Shown here in pieces: positions 58,001 through 64,000 of a stretch of DNA of 64,000 nucleotides. The notes under the pieces are model-generated. The model worked only from the letters and a program-made list of their open reading frames with translations. It did no database searches and was not told the DNA's origin. Origin of the DNA: Balanoglossus misakiensis (lineage: Eukaryota; Hemichordata); the NCBI GenBank assembly GCA_040954595.2, contig CM082587.2:9734001-9798000 (forward strand). The letters run 5' to 3'. Positions within the stretch are counted from its first letter, which is position 1, and every line of letters begins with the position of its first letter. The position numbers and the translations under genes are program-made.

Positions 58001-61000
58001 GTTATTTATTTTCGGAAATAAGTTACAGTCGATCGATTTTGTGAATAATTTTTCATGTCAAACGTACATTTTCAAGGTGCGTAAATACTCATTGGCGGGT
58101 CTATATATAGGCAGGTGTTTGGAGGGGTAGGGTAGGACCGTCATGAAATGCTAAATTCCTGGGGCCACCTGTAACTTACTTGCGTATTATTATGGCCATA
58201 CCTAATTTGACAAACCCAAAGGGCGAGGATTTTCCAGTGTCTTGAAAATGAACCAAATAGGAATCCAAATTTTTGGTCCAATTTTGGGTACCCCCAGCTG
58301 ACCTTTGAAGTACTTACTGAAGTACTTACATAATGTAGAAGTTCACTTTTGGTTGTTGTGTTTGTACTTGTAGGACACCCATTTCGGGTGGTTGCCTACT
58401 TCCCCATATCTCCACATCCAGAGCAAATACAGCCTACGCATTTGAATGGTATAACCCTGAATGGAGTCTAATGGTTATTATCTCTATGCTTGGGCCCCTT
58501 CAATGCTGCTTGCAGCTTTAATTCTTACATTGTGTTTGTTTGTTCGTTTGGTTGGTTGTTTGTGTGTGTGTGTGTGCGTGTGTATATATACATATATTAA
58601 CATAATTACATAAATTCTTTTTGTGAAGGTCACAAATTGCTATACATTCTCTTTGCAGGAGAGTTTTCATTGGAGAGAAATTACAAGTGCCTGTTATCTT
58701 GGTACCATTCAGATGTTTCCAGTGGTGCAACACCATATCATAGCTACAGCAAGTGAAGACACAACGATAAACATCATCACCATCACAGGTATCTTTTGAA
58801 ATATGGTCTTGCAAGCAATATATCCTGCTTGTGATACCTTTTTGTATTTACTTGAATATGACTTCTTCTTGGTTGTTTCTGTAATAGAAACTTGTGAATC
58901 AAGTTTTATTTGTTTCTGAGACCATGCAGTGTGTGTCTTCCATCAATACATATAGGCCAGGTTTTCTCACGTAATGTTCTAGTGGCAAACAAGTACTCAG
59001 TGTTGACTTTACACAAATTTGTTGTGTTGATTAGCTGCATATAGATGCTGAGCATTTCATCATGTTTGAGGAATTTGAACCAGTGTCTGCAGTAGATATT
59101 AAACTACTGAAAACAGTGAAAAGTTGCAGCTAATGGAGCTTTAATATATTTGGCAGTTGGGAATGTGGCACAAAAGATGACTTAGTTGTTTAATAACACT
59201 CTGATGTGAACACCGATGTGCACAAGATACAAATCACACAATGAGGTCAAGTGACACAAATCACATGCTTTATTTGTAAATAATGAAAGTTTTCAGGTGG
59301 TATAGGACAACAGGGTATTTGTAAACTTTTCCAATTTATATGCAAAATTCCAAACATCATATCTGAAGACTATGAAAGCCAAAACAACCAAATTAATACA
59401 TATACCTAAATTACTCACTGAGAAGGCATTCCTGCATACTGCATGTTATGAAAGTTAAAAAAAAGATAATTTGTGATTGTCTAGTCTTACTATGTATTCC
59501 AAGTTGTTTCATTGACTATATAGCTTGTAAATCCTTAACACAGTTGAATCAGAGAATAATAATAATATGATTCATCAGAACGTTTTGAAATGTTTGCATT
59601 CGCACATCTCCTGTGTGAAGACACTGCAAGCCGTCAATCTTCCCCCGGATGTTGAAACTTCGCCAGTCAGCAAACTTTTATTTTCCGCTGGAGGGAGAGC
59701 AGCATTGAACTGTTGGAAAATTATGGTGAAGTCAAGAGATGGGGAAGCACAAACAATGGAATGTTCAAATCCATTAGATTGTTCTATAGAACTGCTTAGT
59801 TCCTATGGTGCGACTGGTAATGGCCGAGCAGTTCGTGAATGGGAAGAGGATGATGCTGATAATGATACAAGACATATGTCGATGACAGTTTGGAATGGAA
59901 CTCCAACTAAAGTGTATTACCTAGCTGTTACAAGTTCAGACGCATGCCTGAGGTTTGTGATTTTTATTGTTATGATCCATTTTCAGGACACCAGAAATTT
60001 ACTGCATATCTTTGTAATGTTAATATCAATCAAAGTAATTACCATCCTGGGTTAATTATATGCCATAATTGGTCTTCCTCATTACTAGCCAGTCAGCAGC
60101 AGGGACTGTGTACTCATTGACAAAAAAAAGTGATTTCACAGTGTCTTTTTTCTGGCAATGTCAATGATTTATACGGATGCAAATTTTACGTATTGCTTCA
60201 TTTAAAACTCCTCTGGCACACATGAATTCTATGATTGTATCTGTTCAGAAATATAATGAGTCTGGTGGCACTGCTGGTGGACAGAATTGTCTTCATTGTG
60301 TGTGTGTGTGTGTGTGTGTGTCTTTGTGATTGTGTGGGTTCACAGATTGTGAACGTAACCTTGCAATTTATATTGAGATCAGTGATATGTATTCCATGAT
60401 TGTAAATTGTTGATTTCTTATTTATACCGCCCGATTGATGAAAATTTTCCTTTAGCACAAACATTAAGGCAAATCACAGAAAGAAATATTTTGTACACAC
60501 ACACATACACATACATACATACATACATACATGTACATACATACATACATACATACATACATACATACATACATACATACATACATACATACATACATAC
60601 ATACATACATACATACATCTGATTTCAATCAGATTAACATACATACATCTTTTGTACATTTACATTTTCTTTCATCTCATCTGTTCTTTTTTTAGGTTAT
60701 TTTCATTTGACCTTGAATACCTAAAGTTCTGTCTCCTTGGGGAGAGTTCATGGTATGACCATTGTCAGTTGGTTGCTACTCATTGTGACCTCAGTGGTAA
60801 GACATCTGCCTCAAGAGGAGACACCACCCGACCAATCCTGCTGATTACTGGAGGCACTGATGGCAGATTAGCATGCTGGAATACTCTGCCTATCACCAAG
60901 GAACATAGTAAACATCTCTCCCACAAAGTATTATGTGAACAGTGTATTACTGAGGATGATAATGATTTGGAGGATACCAACCAGGACAATGTTGCTGGAG

Positions 61001-63151
61001 AAATGACCGAAAACACATCAAGAAATAGCCACATCCAGGATGGTGATGAAAGTGATGCTGACCAAGTATGTATCAAGTGTCAAGACAGATTAGAAAATGA
61101 TTGTCACTTAGCCGTCGCTTGGAAGAAAATGTCTTTGCCCATGCCAGTTTATGATTGGAAGACGCATCAGTCGGGTGTCAATTCAATTGCAGTACAGTTC
61201 TTAATGGGTAAGTTTCAATAAAGTGTAAATGTACATATGATCGAGATACAGAAAACAAGAAGGTTTCAGCGTTAGCTGCTCTATAGTCTGGTCCCCTGCC
61301 CCATCCCCACCGCTGACTGCACTACGCTAAAAGGAAAGGGTCAGGCACAGGCTTTAGTAAACATGGCTCTCATTGGTGTACGGACATTGGAGGCATCCAT
61401 CTTGTTTATGATCACGTGGTCTTTGTTTCATTATAATATGCTGGCCAGGTTTTTGGCCAAGATGGCGGCCCATGCCTGACCCCTTTAGCGCAGCCAGCGG
61501 TGGGAATGGGGCAGGGGACCAGACTAGCTGCTCTAATGTCTATTCAGGATTACTATGAAGACCTGCAAATCTAGACCCGGGAAATCAATTGTCAATTCCA
61601 CTGTAAAGCATTATGCAATATCCCTGTGTCACTTTAAATTAGTGCTGTAAATTTCAAATATCAAAACTTTCTAATCCATTTTGGAAGATAATGTGAAAAT
61701 TTACATAAATTGTTCTCCTCCCCCCCCCCCCCCCCACCTAAAATATATTGCAAATGTTGTCATACTTTCAAGAAAACTGAGGAAGAATGTGCCTTGATCA
61801 TTTTTAAACAAAATTCTGCATACAGTGTCAAAAGTTTAATTTTATTTCTGGTGTTTTGCACTATCAGGTCATTTTTGTAAGCATGAAGTATTTATTGAAT
61901 TTGGGACAGAAATTTTCACGCATTTGCAATAAATCATGATTGCTATAGCAACCAAACTCTTTTGTAGTCCATCCCGGTCTTTTGAAGATGTCCGAAACTG
62001 AACCATCTTTAATATCCTGTCTCAACAATTTGTGTGGTGACTGCCATTTTTCCCCTGAAAGTGATTTGATGTATTTTAAGGCAATTTCTGCGCTTAAATT
62101 AACAGTGGAAATGATGTGTGATTATCATACCAAATATTAAAGAGACAATCTGAAAATTGTTGAAAATAAAAAAAAATATTAAGCGTAGATTTTATAATGG
62201 TGACAAAAATACGATGAACCCCCCTCCCACACCCCCCCCCCCCCCAATAGAAATGAAATAAATTCTTATTTATGCAAGTTCCTAGGGGTCAATCTAAGCA
62301 TATGATTAAATTGTGGTGAAATTTGCATATGTGTAGTTTTGGGGCAATTTCTGCGGATTTTTTGTAAAAAATAATCTTATCTGAAACTGCTTGTCCTCGA
62401 AATTTGATATGCAGGTCCATAGGGTAATCAAATCATGACAGAATCTTTACCTTTCTGACCCACACTTTAACCTGTTATATCTCGTCTCAAACAATGTCTA
62501 ATTGACAATTAAAGGGGCAAAGTCTCTCTCTCACAGCCCTTTTTCCAATAATCATGTTTGATACAAGACACCGTTTATGTTATTCTACATGTGAATATAT
62601 AGTGAATCAACGTTCGACCACACATAACTTCCATCCCAATTGTACACATGAGAGTGAAAAACTCGCCAAAATAATAATCAGTGTTTTCCATTTATTCATT
62701 TTGGTGAGATTTTTACTCTCATATCCTACAAACGGGATGGAAGTTGTGTGTGGTCGAACGTTGATTCACAATATATCTACATGTACATTAACATATTAAA
62801 ACGGTGTATTGTATCAAACATAATTATTGGAAAAAGGATTGTGAGAGAGAGACTTTGTCCCTTTAACAGAACAGATGTGTGTGGAAATTAAACTTAAGAG
62901 GACCACCTTTGTGGTGACTGAGGTTGATGGTGAAATAAGTAATATGAAATGCATGAATTTTCACATACATACCATTTTTGTACATATTATGTTGTTCTCC
63001 AAAATAGAAAATACCTTCATGATTGCCAGTGGTGGTGATGATAATGCTATTCACGTCACACTTTTGGAAATCCCGTCATGTGATCTGACAAGCCACATCA
63101 AAATGAAGCATCAATACGTAATACATACTGCACATGCTGCTCAAATTACTG
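45224..63151 (+). CDS. WDR6: WDR6, C-terminal exons (partial; continues past the window)
   Basis: WD-repeat protein of the WDR6 family (partner of the FTSJ1/Trm7 tRNA 2'-O-methyltransferase; cytoplasmic). Exons: 45224-45409 (SFVVWSVHRNEKLLQI, CGGGHRSYGY), 58659-58788 (HWREITSACYL, ATASEDTTINI), 59544-59952 (LLFSAGGRAALNCWKIMV, RHMSMTVWN), 60696-61207 (LLITGGTDGRLACWN, DWKTHQSGVNSIAV) and 63008-63151 (FMIASGGDDNAIHVTLL, HTAHAAQITG). Junction phases 0, 1, 2, 1, 1 all join in frame with GT..AG introns. The pieces follow in order the last ~40% of vertebrate WDR6. The final exon(s) lie beyond 64000. The N-terminal ~650-700 residues were not found upstream, so either the 5' exons are very far away or this is a partial locus. 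Introns carry nested genes and MITEs. Confidence 0.9.
45935..46368. mobile_element. Near-perfect 434-bp palindrome, CACAGGG ends, 7-bp duplication
   Basis: Arms of about 210 bp meet at a short centre (46143-46152, ACCGTATGTAAGACGGT). TAGACAC is duplicated at 45928-45934 and 46369-46375. Each arm carries a (TTG)n/(CAA)n tract and a poly-A/T tract. Ends fit CANRG with a 7-bp duplication, as for 3112-3965. Confidence 0.9.
46696..47325. repeat. 333-bp tandem duplication with inner 65-bp repeats
   Basis: ATGAGTACCAATCAGGAAGT begins copies at 46696 and 47029. Within each copy TTCACTGAAGTATAATGTTT recurs two to three times. The two copies are almost identical, which suggests a recent duplication within the WDR6 intron. 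Confidence 0.85.
47462..47600. mobile_element. Right half of an AGGGACAAAGTC-family TTAA MITE
   Basis: Matches the right halves of 27052-27396 and 54127-54469 (CGGGATGGAAGTTGT..GAACG..CATTCA.TACATATACACATGTACATTA..AGAGAAAGACTTTTTCCT) and ends at TTAA (47600-47603). The left half is missing. The TTAA overlaps the stop codon of the next gene. Confidence 0.7.
47601..49109 (-). CDS. CoA-dependent acyltransferase, condensation-domain superfamily (HHxxxDG)
   Basis: 502-codon single-exon gene. The signature HHSLTDG at residues 190-196 is the HHxxxDG active site of condensation, BAHD, PapA and alcohol-acetyltransferase proteins; H191 is the expected base. N-terminal half: Tyr/Trp-rich start (YDVFSQYRLWPVVIHLQL) and KHSALSSRVIV, as in these folds. 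C-terminal half: LNSTLLALFLSAFAKI, then a segment corresponding to the DFGWG region that is poorly conserved (YISNAGQL). The first ~30 residues (MFLAILRAQAITKAPVLARH) could be a mitochondrial presequence; no clear transmembrane segment. Substrate unknown. It lies antisense in a WDR6 intron, without introns of its own, and its stop codon coincides with a MITE TTAA. Confidence 0.8.
   Translation of the reverse strand: MFLAILRAQAITKAPVLARHGKFAAAMQIPRFITSQGTNDRTALAPYFRKMNAPERMYDVFSQYRLWPVVIHLQLNCKVEITKDIVHKALDNLRKKHSALSSRVIVLHDEDGRETDRCFAEMTNGGSVDLRVSGLTVNDDVGTAISRSGSNAINCLQGPLWNCTILQGEWTKNDTGDRESYKAAVTFQFHHSLTDGVGASSYVNQFVENLNDIVDGSFETNIQQRIQRVPFPRAAQDLIATPETISVTEKDNDKMLVESAPPLCFSDISDDYDTNVETKCITFEISENLLSKLKQLTRQHNVNLNSTLLALFLSAFAKIVNDGKPMDVKLDVARTLRKHFKENFTDLGLYNTTEKLTTNVNQASIGDEYFWKLARRLKENLDDRVSGPPPISQLTEFQYDRTRELIQLAKQQNNSIKDVLYISNAGQLTFLECHNDRKVSVEKIHRGTRGTLLGTCAIGIAGLSGKLMVSLQYDTNNDMHRRGTAMLYTEEIKRMFESISLV
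49110..51230. other. WDR6 intron sequence, no gene supported
   Basis: ORFs (137, 68, 85 and 94 codons) lack motifs and are AT-driven. The 137-codon ORF at 49079-49492 overlaps the acyltransferase 5' end on the other strand and has a hydrophobic C-terminal run, but nothing recognisable. (TG)n lies at 51196-51213. Confidence 0.4.
51231..51324. repeat. 94-bp hairpin
   Basis: GCCCTGCATACA.. and TGTTCCCGGCGTTACACG pair with CGTGTAACGCCGGGAACACA and TGTATGCAGGGC around the short loop GCCTGCACCA. It could be a small MITE or a foldback RNA source. Confidence 0.75.
51703..53109 (-). CDS. RING-filamin-NHL protein (TRIM2/3-like, without B-box)
   Basis: 468-codon single-exon gene; Met7 (53091) may be the true start. 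Domains in order: C3HC4 RING at residues 23-62 (CSIC .. LPCLHTFCQRC .. CPEC); a short linker with no B-box and no long coiled coil; a filamin-type Ig domain at about 110-200 (VKAKVRKPDASW, VSDNRDGTHRVTVNGR, GQAIPGSP-like PGSPV); then an NHL beta-propeller at about 205-468 with repeats such as GQYDNPWSVAINKDKDIVTT, LKDPFGISISPVNGNVYVTD and FHWPWGIVVGRSGMVFVADS. A RING with a propeller suggests an E3 ubiquitin ligase that binds RNA or protein through NHL; this is family inference. Such intronless TRIM-like genes are expanded in invertebrate deuterostomes. Antisense in the WDR6 intron. Confidence 0.88.
   Translation of the reverse strand: MQCTYKMSVGSRFLREVGEDLCCSICLELFETPKALPCLHTFCQRCLVALVANTRSLTCPECRQQYRLPGNGIPGFKTNFLIAKLTESFKQRQLETALCISKCTVQNTPKQLLKGDSAHLLITTRDSTGKQVLPTQPVKAKVRKPDASWEDIKVSDNRDGTHRVTVNGRMDGKYQVAMTIGDQAIPGSPVIIPVIKRLVQTIGSRGSAEGQYDNPWSVAINKDKDIVTTDTYNNRLQITTREGRVKKILKFTQFDKPFRPRDITISSDNTHYSLDDNNMQVVVSDENGRVIRCFGQNELKDPFGISISPVNGNVYVTDKGGQCVSIYTQHGKYIRSFGSVGESQGKFHWPWGIVVGRSGMVFVADSDNMCIQVFNSDDQFLYSFDCQSGDGQLRDPRGIIIENDKYVYVSTDSPSSILKFESGGKFVCRIDRDEDQLYSPTGMALTDDAPCRVVVAVTSSHCIKVFEQ
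53227..53414. mobile_element. 188-bp MITE, GGGGGAAACCATTTGATTT ends, TAA duplication
   Basis: Inverted ends GGGGGAAACCATTTGATTT / AAATCAAATGGTTCTCCCC next to G- and C-runs. TAA flanks at 53224-53226 and 53415-53417. PIF/Harbinger-like by target length. It lies about 120 bp upstream of the RING-NHL start codon. Confidence 0.7.
53418..54122. other. WDR6 intron sequence, no feature seen
   Basis: AT-rich, without a plausible ORF or repeat that I recognise. Confidence 0.4.
54127..54469. mobile_element. Palindromic TTAA MITE, AGGGACAAAGTC family
   Basis: TTAA at 54123-54126, left end AGGGACAAAGTCTCTC. The palindrome centres near 54300. The right end is eroded (GAGAGACTTCATTAA), lacking TGTCCCT. 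Confidence 0.8.
54669..55762. mobile_element. TTAA MITE, AGGCACGTAAGCTG family, with an internal insertion
   Basis: TTAA at 54665-54668 and 55763-55766. The copy at 34629-35132 lacks about 590 bp (55115-55709) present here, so it gives an empty site. Confidence 0.8.
55115..55709. mobile_element. Insertion with a subterminal hairpin, inside the TTAA MITE
   Basis: A hairpin at 55126-55236 (TAATAACACATGT..GGCAATATCAT / ATGATATTG..ACATGTGTTATTA). A minus-strand 73-codon ORF (55242-55463, MASKRHTGLTAVELDD..) looks more protein-like than its surroundings but is not recognised. Ends and duplication are not resolved. Confidence 0.45.
56060..56360 (-). repeat. Diverged 238-bp-type repeat, left of the Tc1 element
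   Basis: On the minus strand it carries degraded versions of the unit (GATACCTGTGACACCTGC, GTGCATACCTAAT, GGTGACCTCAGG) seen at 5850-8300. It continues at 58106 beyond the Tc1 insertion. Confidence 0.5.
56363..58103 (-). mobile_element. Fossil Tc1/mariner transposon
   Basis: 28-bp inverted ends starting TAGACCCGCCAAT (left 56363, right 58103) differ at two positions. TA flanks both sides (56361-56362, 58104-58105). It contains a broken transposase gene. Length 1741 bp, usual for the group. Confidence 0.9.
56743..57740 (-). pseudogene. Tc1-like transposase, broken
   Basis: Starts near 57660 with MLKVRELPEFVKGQIESLHR (paired helix-turn-helix: LRKREIARKFGITEGSVRYN, then SGRPRRTTERE). The catalytic part is in other frames: VKFGGGSVMVWGCFLAAGGG, FQQDNAP (second Asp), then ..FTTLEWPAQSPDLSPIANLW, where the third acidic residue of the usual PIENLW is Ala. 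Several frame breaks and a segment of low similarity show it is dead. Confidence 0.85.
58106..58658. other. Diverged 238-bp-type repeat, then WDR6 intron end
   Basis: 58106-58510 carries the other half of the degraded antisense repeat (GGCAGGTGTTTGGAGGGG, CCTAATTTGACAAACCC). (TG)n lies at 58560-58582 and a polypyrimidine acceptor ends at 58658. Confidence 0.5.
58789..59543. other. WDR6 intron, no other feature seen
   Basis: Bounded by GT at 58789 and AACACAG at 59543. No ORF or repeat is recognised. Confidence 0.6.
60295..60620. repeat. (TG)n and (CATA)n microsatellites in a WDR6 intron
   Basis: (TG)n at 60298-60321 and a ~110-base ACAT/CATA run at 60506-60618. The ORFs they produce on both strands are artefacts. 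Confidence 0.95.
61284..61526. mobile_element. MITE, TAGTCTGGTCCCCTGCCCC ends, 9-bp duplication
   Basis: Ends TAGTCTGGTCCCCTGCCCC / GGGGCAGGGGACCAGACTA. GCTGCTCTA is duplicated at 61275-61283 and 61527-61535. 243 bp, in the WDR6 intron after the exon ending 61207. Confidence 0.9.
61536..62508. other. WDR6 intron sequence, poly-C runs only
   Basis: C-runs lie at 61721-61736 and 62229-62246. No gene or resolved element is seen. Confidence 0.5.
62513..62862. mobile_element. Palindromic TTAA MITE, AGGGACAAAGTC family
   Basis: TTAA at 62509-62512 and 62863-62866; ends AGGGGCAAAGTCTCTC / GAGAGACTTTGTCCCT. The best-preserved copy in the window, 145 bp upstream of a WDR6 exon. Confidence 0.9.
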
Positions 63152-64000
63152 GTGAGTCTTTTTATGAAAACTTTATATTATGTTACTGGTGAAGTGTTCA
63201 TTGAAATGTTGCTTTGAAAGTTACTCTTTACAACGAACTGGTTCCCCCCTACTGAGACTCACTGTACTTTATCTAACTTTAATAGGCCAACTTTTACCGA
63301 GACCACAACATAGTACAATATTTTACCCACAATTCTCCATGATTTGTATCATCGAAGGTTGCCCATTTAATAACTTTTTTCTGTTTTACTTTTACATACT
63401 AAAAATGATATGAAGTAGATATAAATTTATTTATTTTTATCTAGGAAAAGTACGTTGAGGAATTAGAGTGAAAATCTCATAATCAAAATTTAAAAGCCAT
63501 AGGAATCAAAGTATTCATGAACTGCAAATGTCACACTTTGGAGGAAACAAGCAAATGACTAACTGAGGTGGCCAGTCTCTGTTGAAAGTTAACATGTAAA
63601 TTTCCATTGGTCTGTCAATGGATAAAAATCAAATCTTTTTGTTTGATTAAACAGGTATTTCAAGTGTCCCTGTTTTACTTCAAACTTTGTTGTATGGCTG
63701 GCTATGCAATTGCTTAATTATTTTTATAAAATTCATATCTCCTCTCTCAATAATGCATCATTTTAAAAATCATTTGAAATGGTTATTGACAATAAGATTC
63801 GCCTTAAAAGTATGCTCTCAAAATTTGCATTAGTGGCCTACTATTCTCTCTACACATGTGAACTATGCCTGGTTTGACCGAGGAATTTCTGTTGGTACAA
63901 ATCAGATTGAATCATGGGATATTTCTAGTACAGTGCACAAGCTATTTTATTATTGACTAGTGTTAGGTCAGTGAGTGTCTCTGTCTGTCTGTCTGTCCCA
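63152..64000. other. WDR6 intron running to the window edge
   Basis: Begins GTGAGTC at 63152. No following WDR6 exon is recognisable before 64000. A short (CTGT)n tract lies at 63978-63997. Confidence 0.5.

Noticed and set aside
60418-60659. Overlapping ORFs of repeated Met-Tyr-Val-Cys and Thr-Tyr-Ile-His
   Set aside because: Both strands of a (CATA)n microsatellite.

Overview
This is eukaryotic DNA: interrupted genes with GT..AG introns, AT-rich introns, microsatellites and very dense transposable elements. The window is probably from an invertebrate deuterostome (hemichordate- or amphioxus-like). I infer that from the mix of element families and the RING-filamin-NHL gene, not from a species-specific marker. 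Only about 20 kb (45-64 kb) behaves like ordinary genic DNA. Most of the first 45 kb is a nest of mobile elements.

Region 1 (1-34.6 kb) is a tandem array with a ~1.72 kb unit. It is interrupted by one element (1594-29326, ends CAGTCTGAT.., 4-bp duplication TATA) into which many others landed. These include a TTA-type element (1806-3100), a 7-bp-duplication element (3112-3965), a Ngaro-like retroelement relic with split direct repeats (about 4641-21938), and a TTAA-type element (23049-28695). The TTAA-type element itself holds a second copy of the outer family (25167-28021). Comparing the two copies of the outer family gives natural empty sites for four insertions.

The most interesting object lies inside the Ngaro relic, within a 238-bp tandem-repeat field: an 11.2-kb Chapaev-like DNA transposon (8303-19523, CAC..GTG ends, 4-bp duplication AACC). 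On the minus strand it carries a ten-exon transposase of about 1075 codons. Its first exon holds a RAG1-type N-terminal zinc domain, then a RAG1-type RING plus adjacent zinc finger. Later exons supply a RAG1/Transib-like DDE core, with D, D and E in the expected settings and a C-x2-C / H-x4-H pair like that of RAG1. It resembles the molluscan N-RAG-TP class. It carries one frame break in an A run, and a 3.75-kb element sits at the exon 7 splice donor.

Region 2 (34.6-45 kb) holds several short inverted-repeat elements, a decayed ISL2EU-type transposon (THAP-DDE transposase facing a YqaJ-nuclease/PHD protein), and a CACTA-like element interrupted by a 5'-truncated L2/CR1-type LINE.

Region 3 (45-64 kb) is the 3' part of a WDR6 gene on the plus strand. 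Six or more exons run off the right edge; the N-terminal two thirds was not found. Its 13-kb intron contains two antisense single-exon genes: an HHxxxDG acyltransferase (47601-49109) and a RING-filamin-NHL protein (51703-53109). It also contains a fossil Tc1/mariner element and several small palindromic elements.
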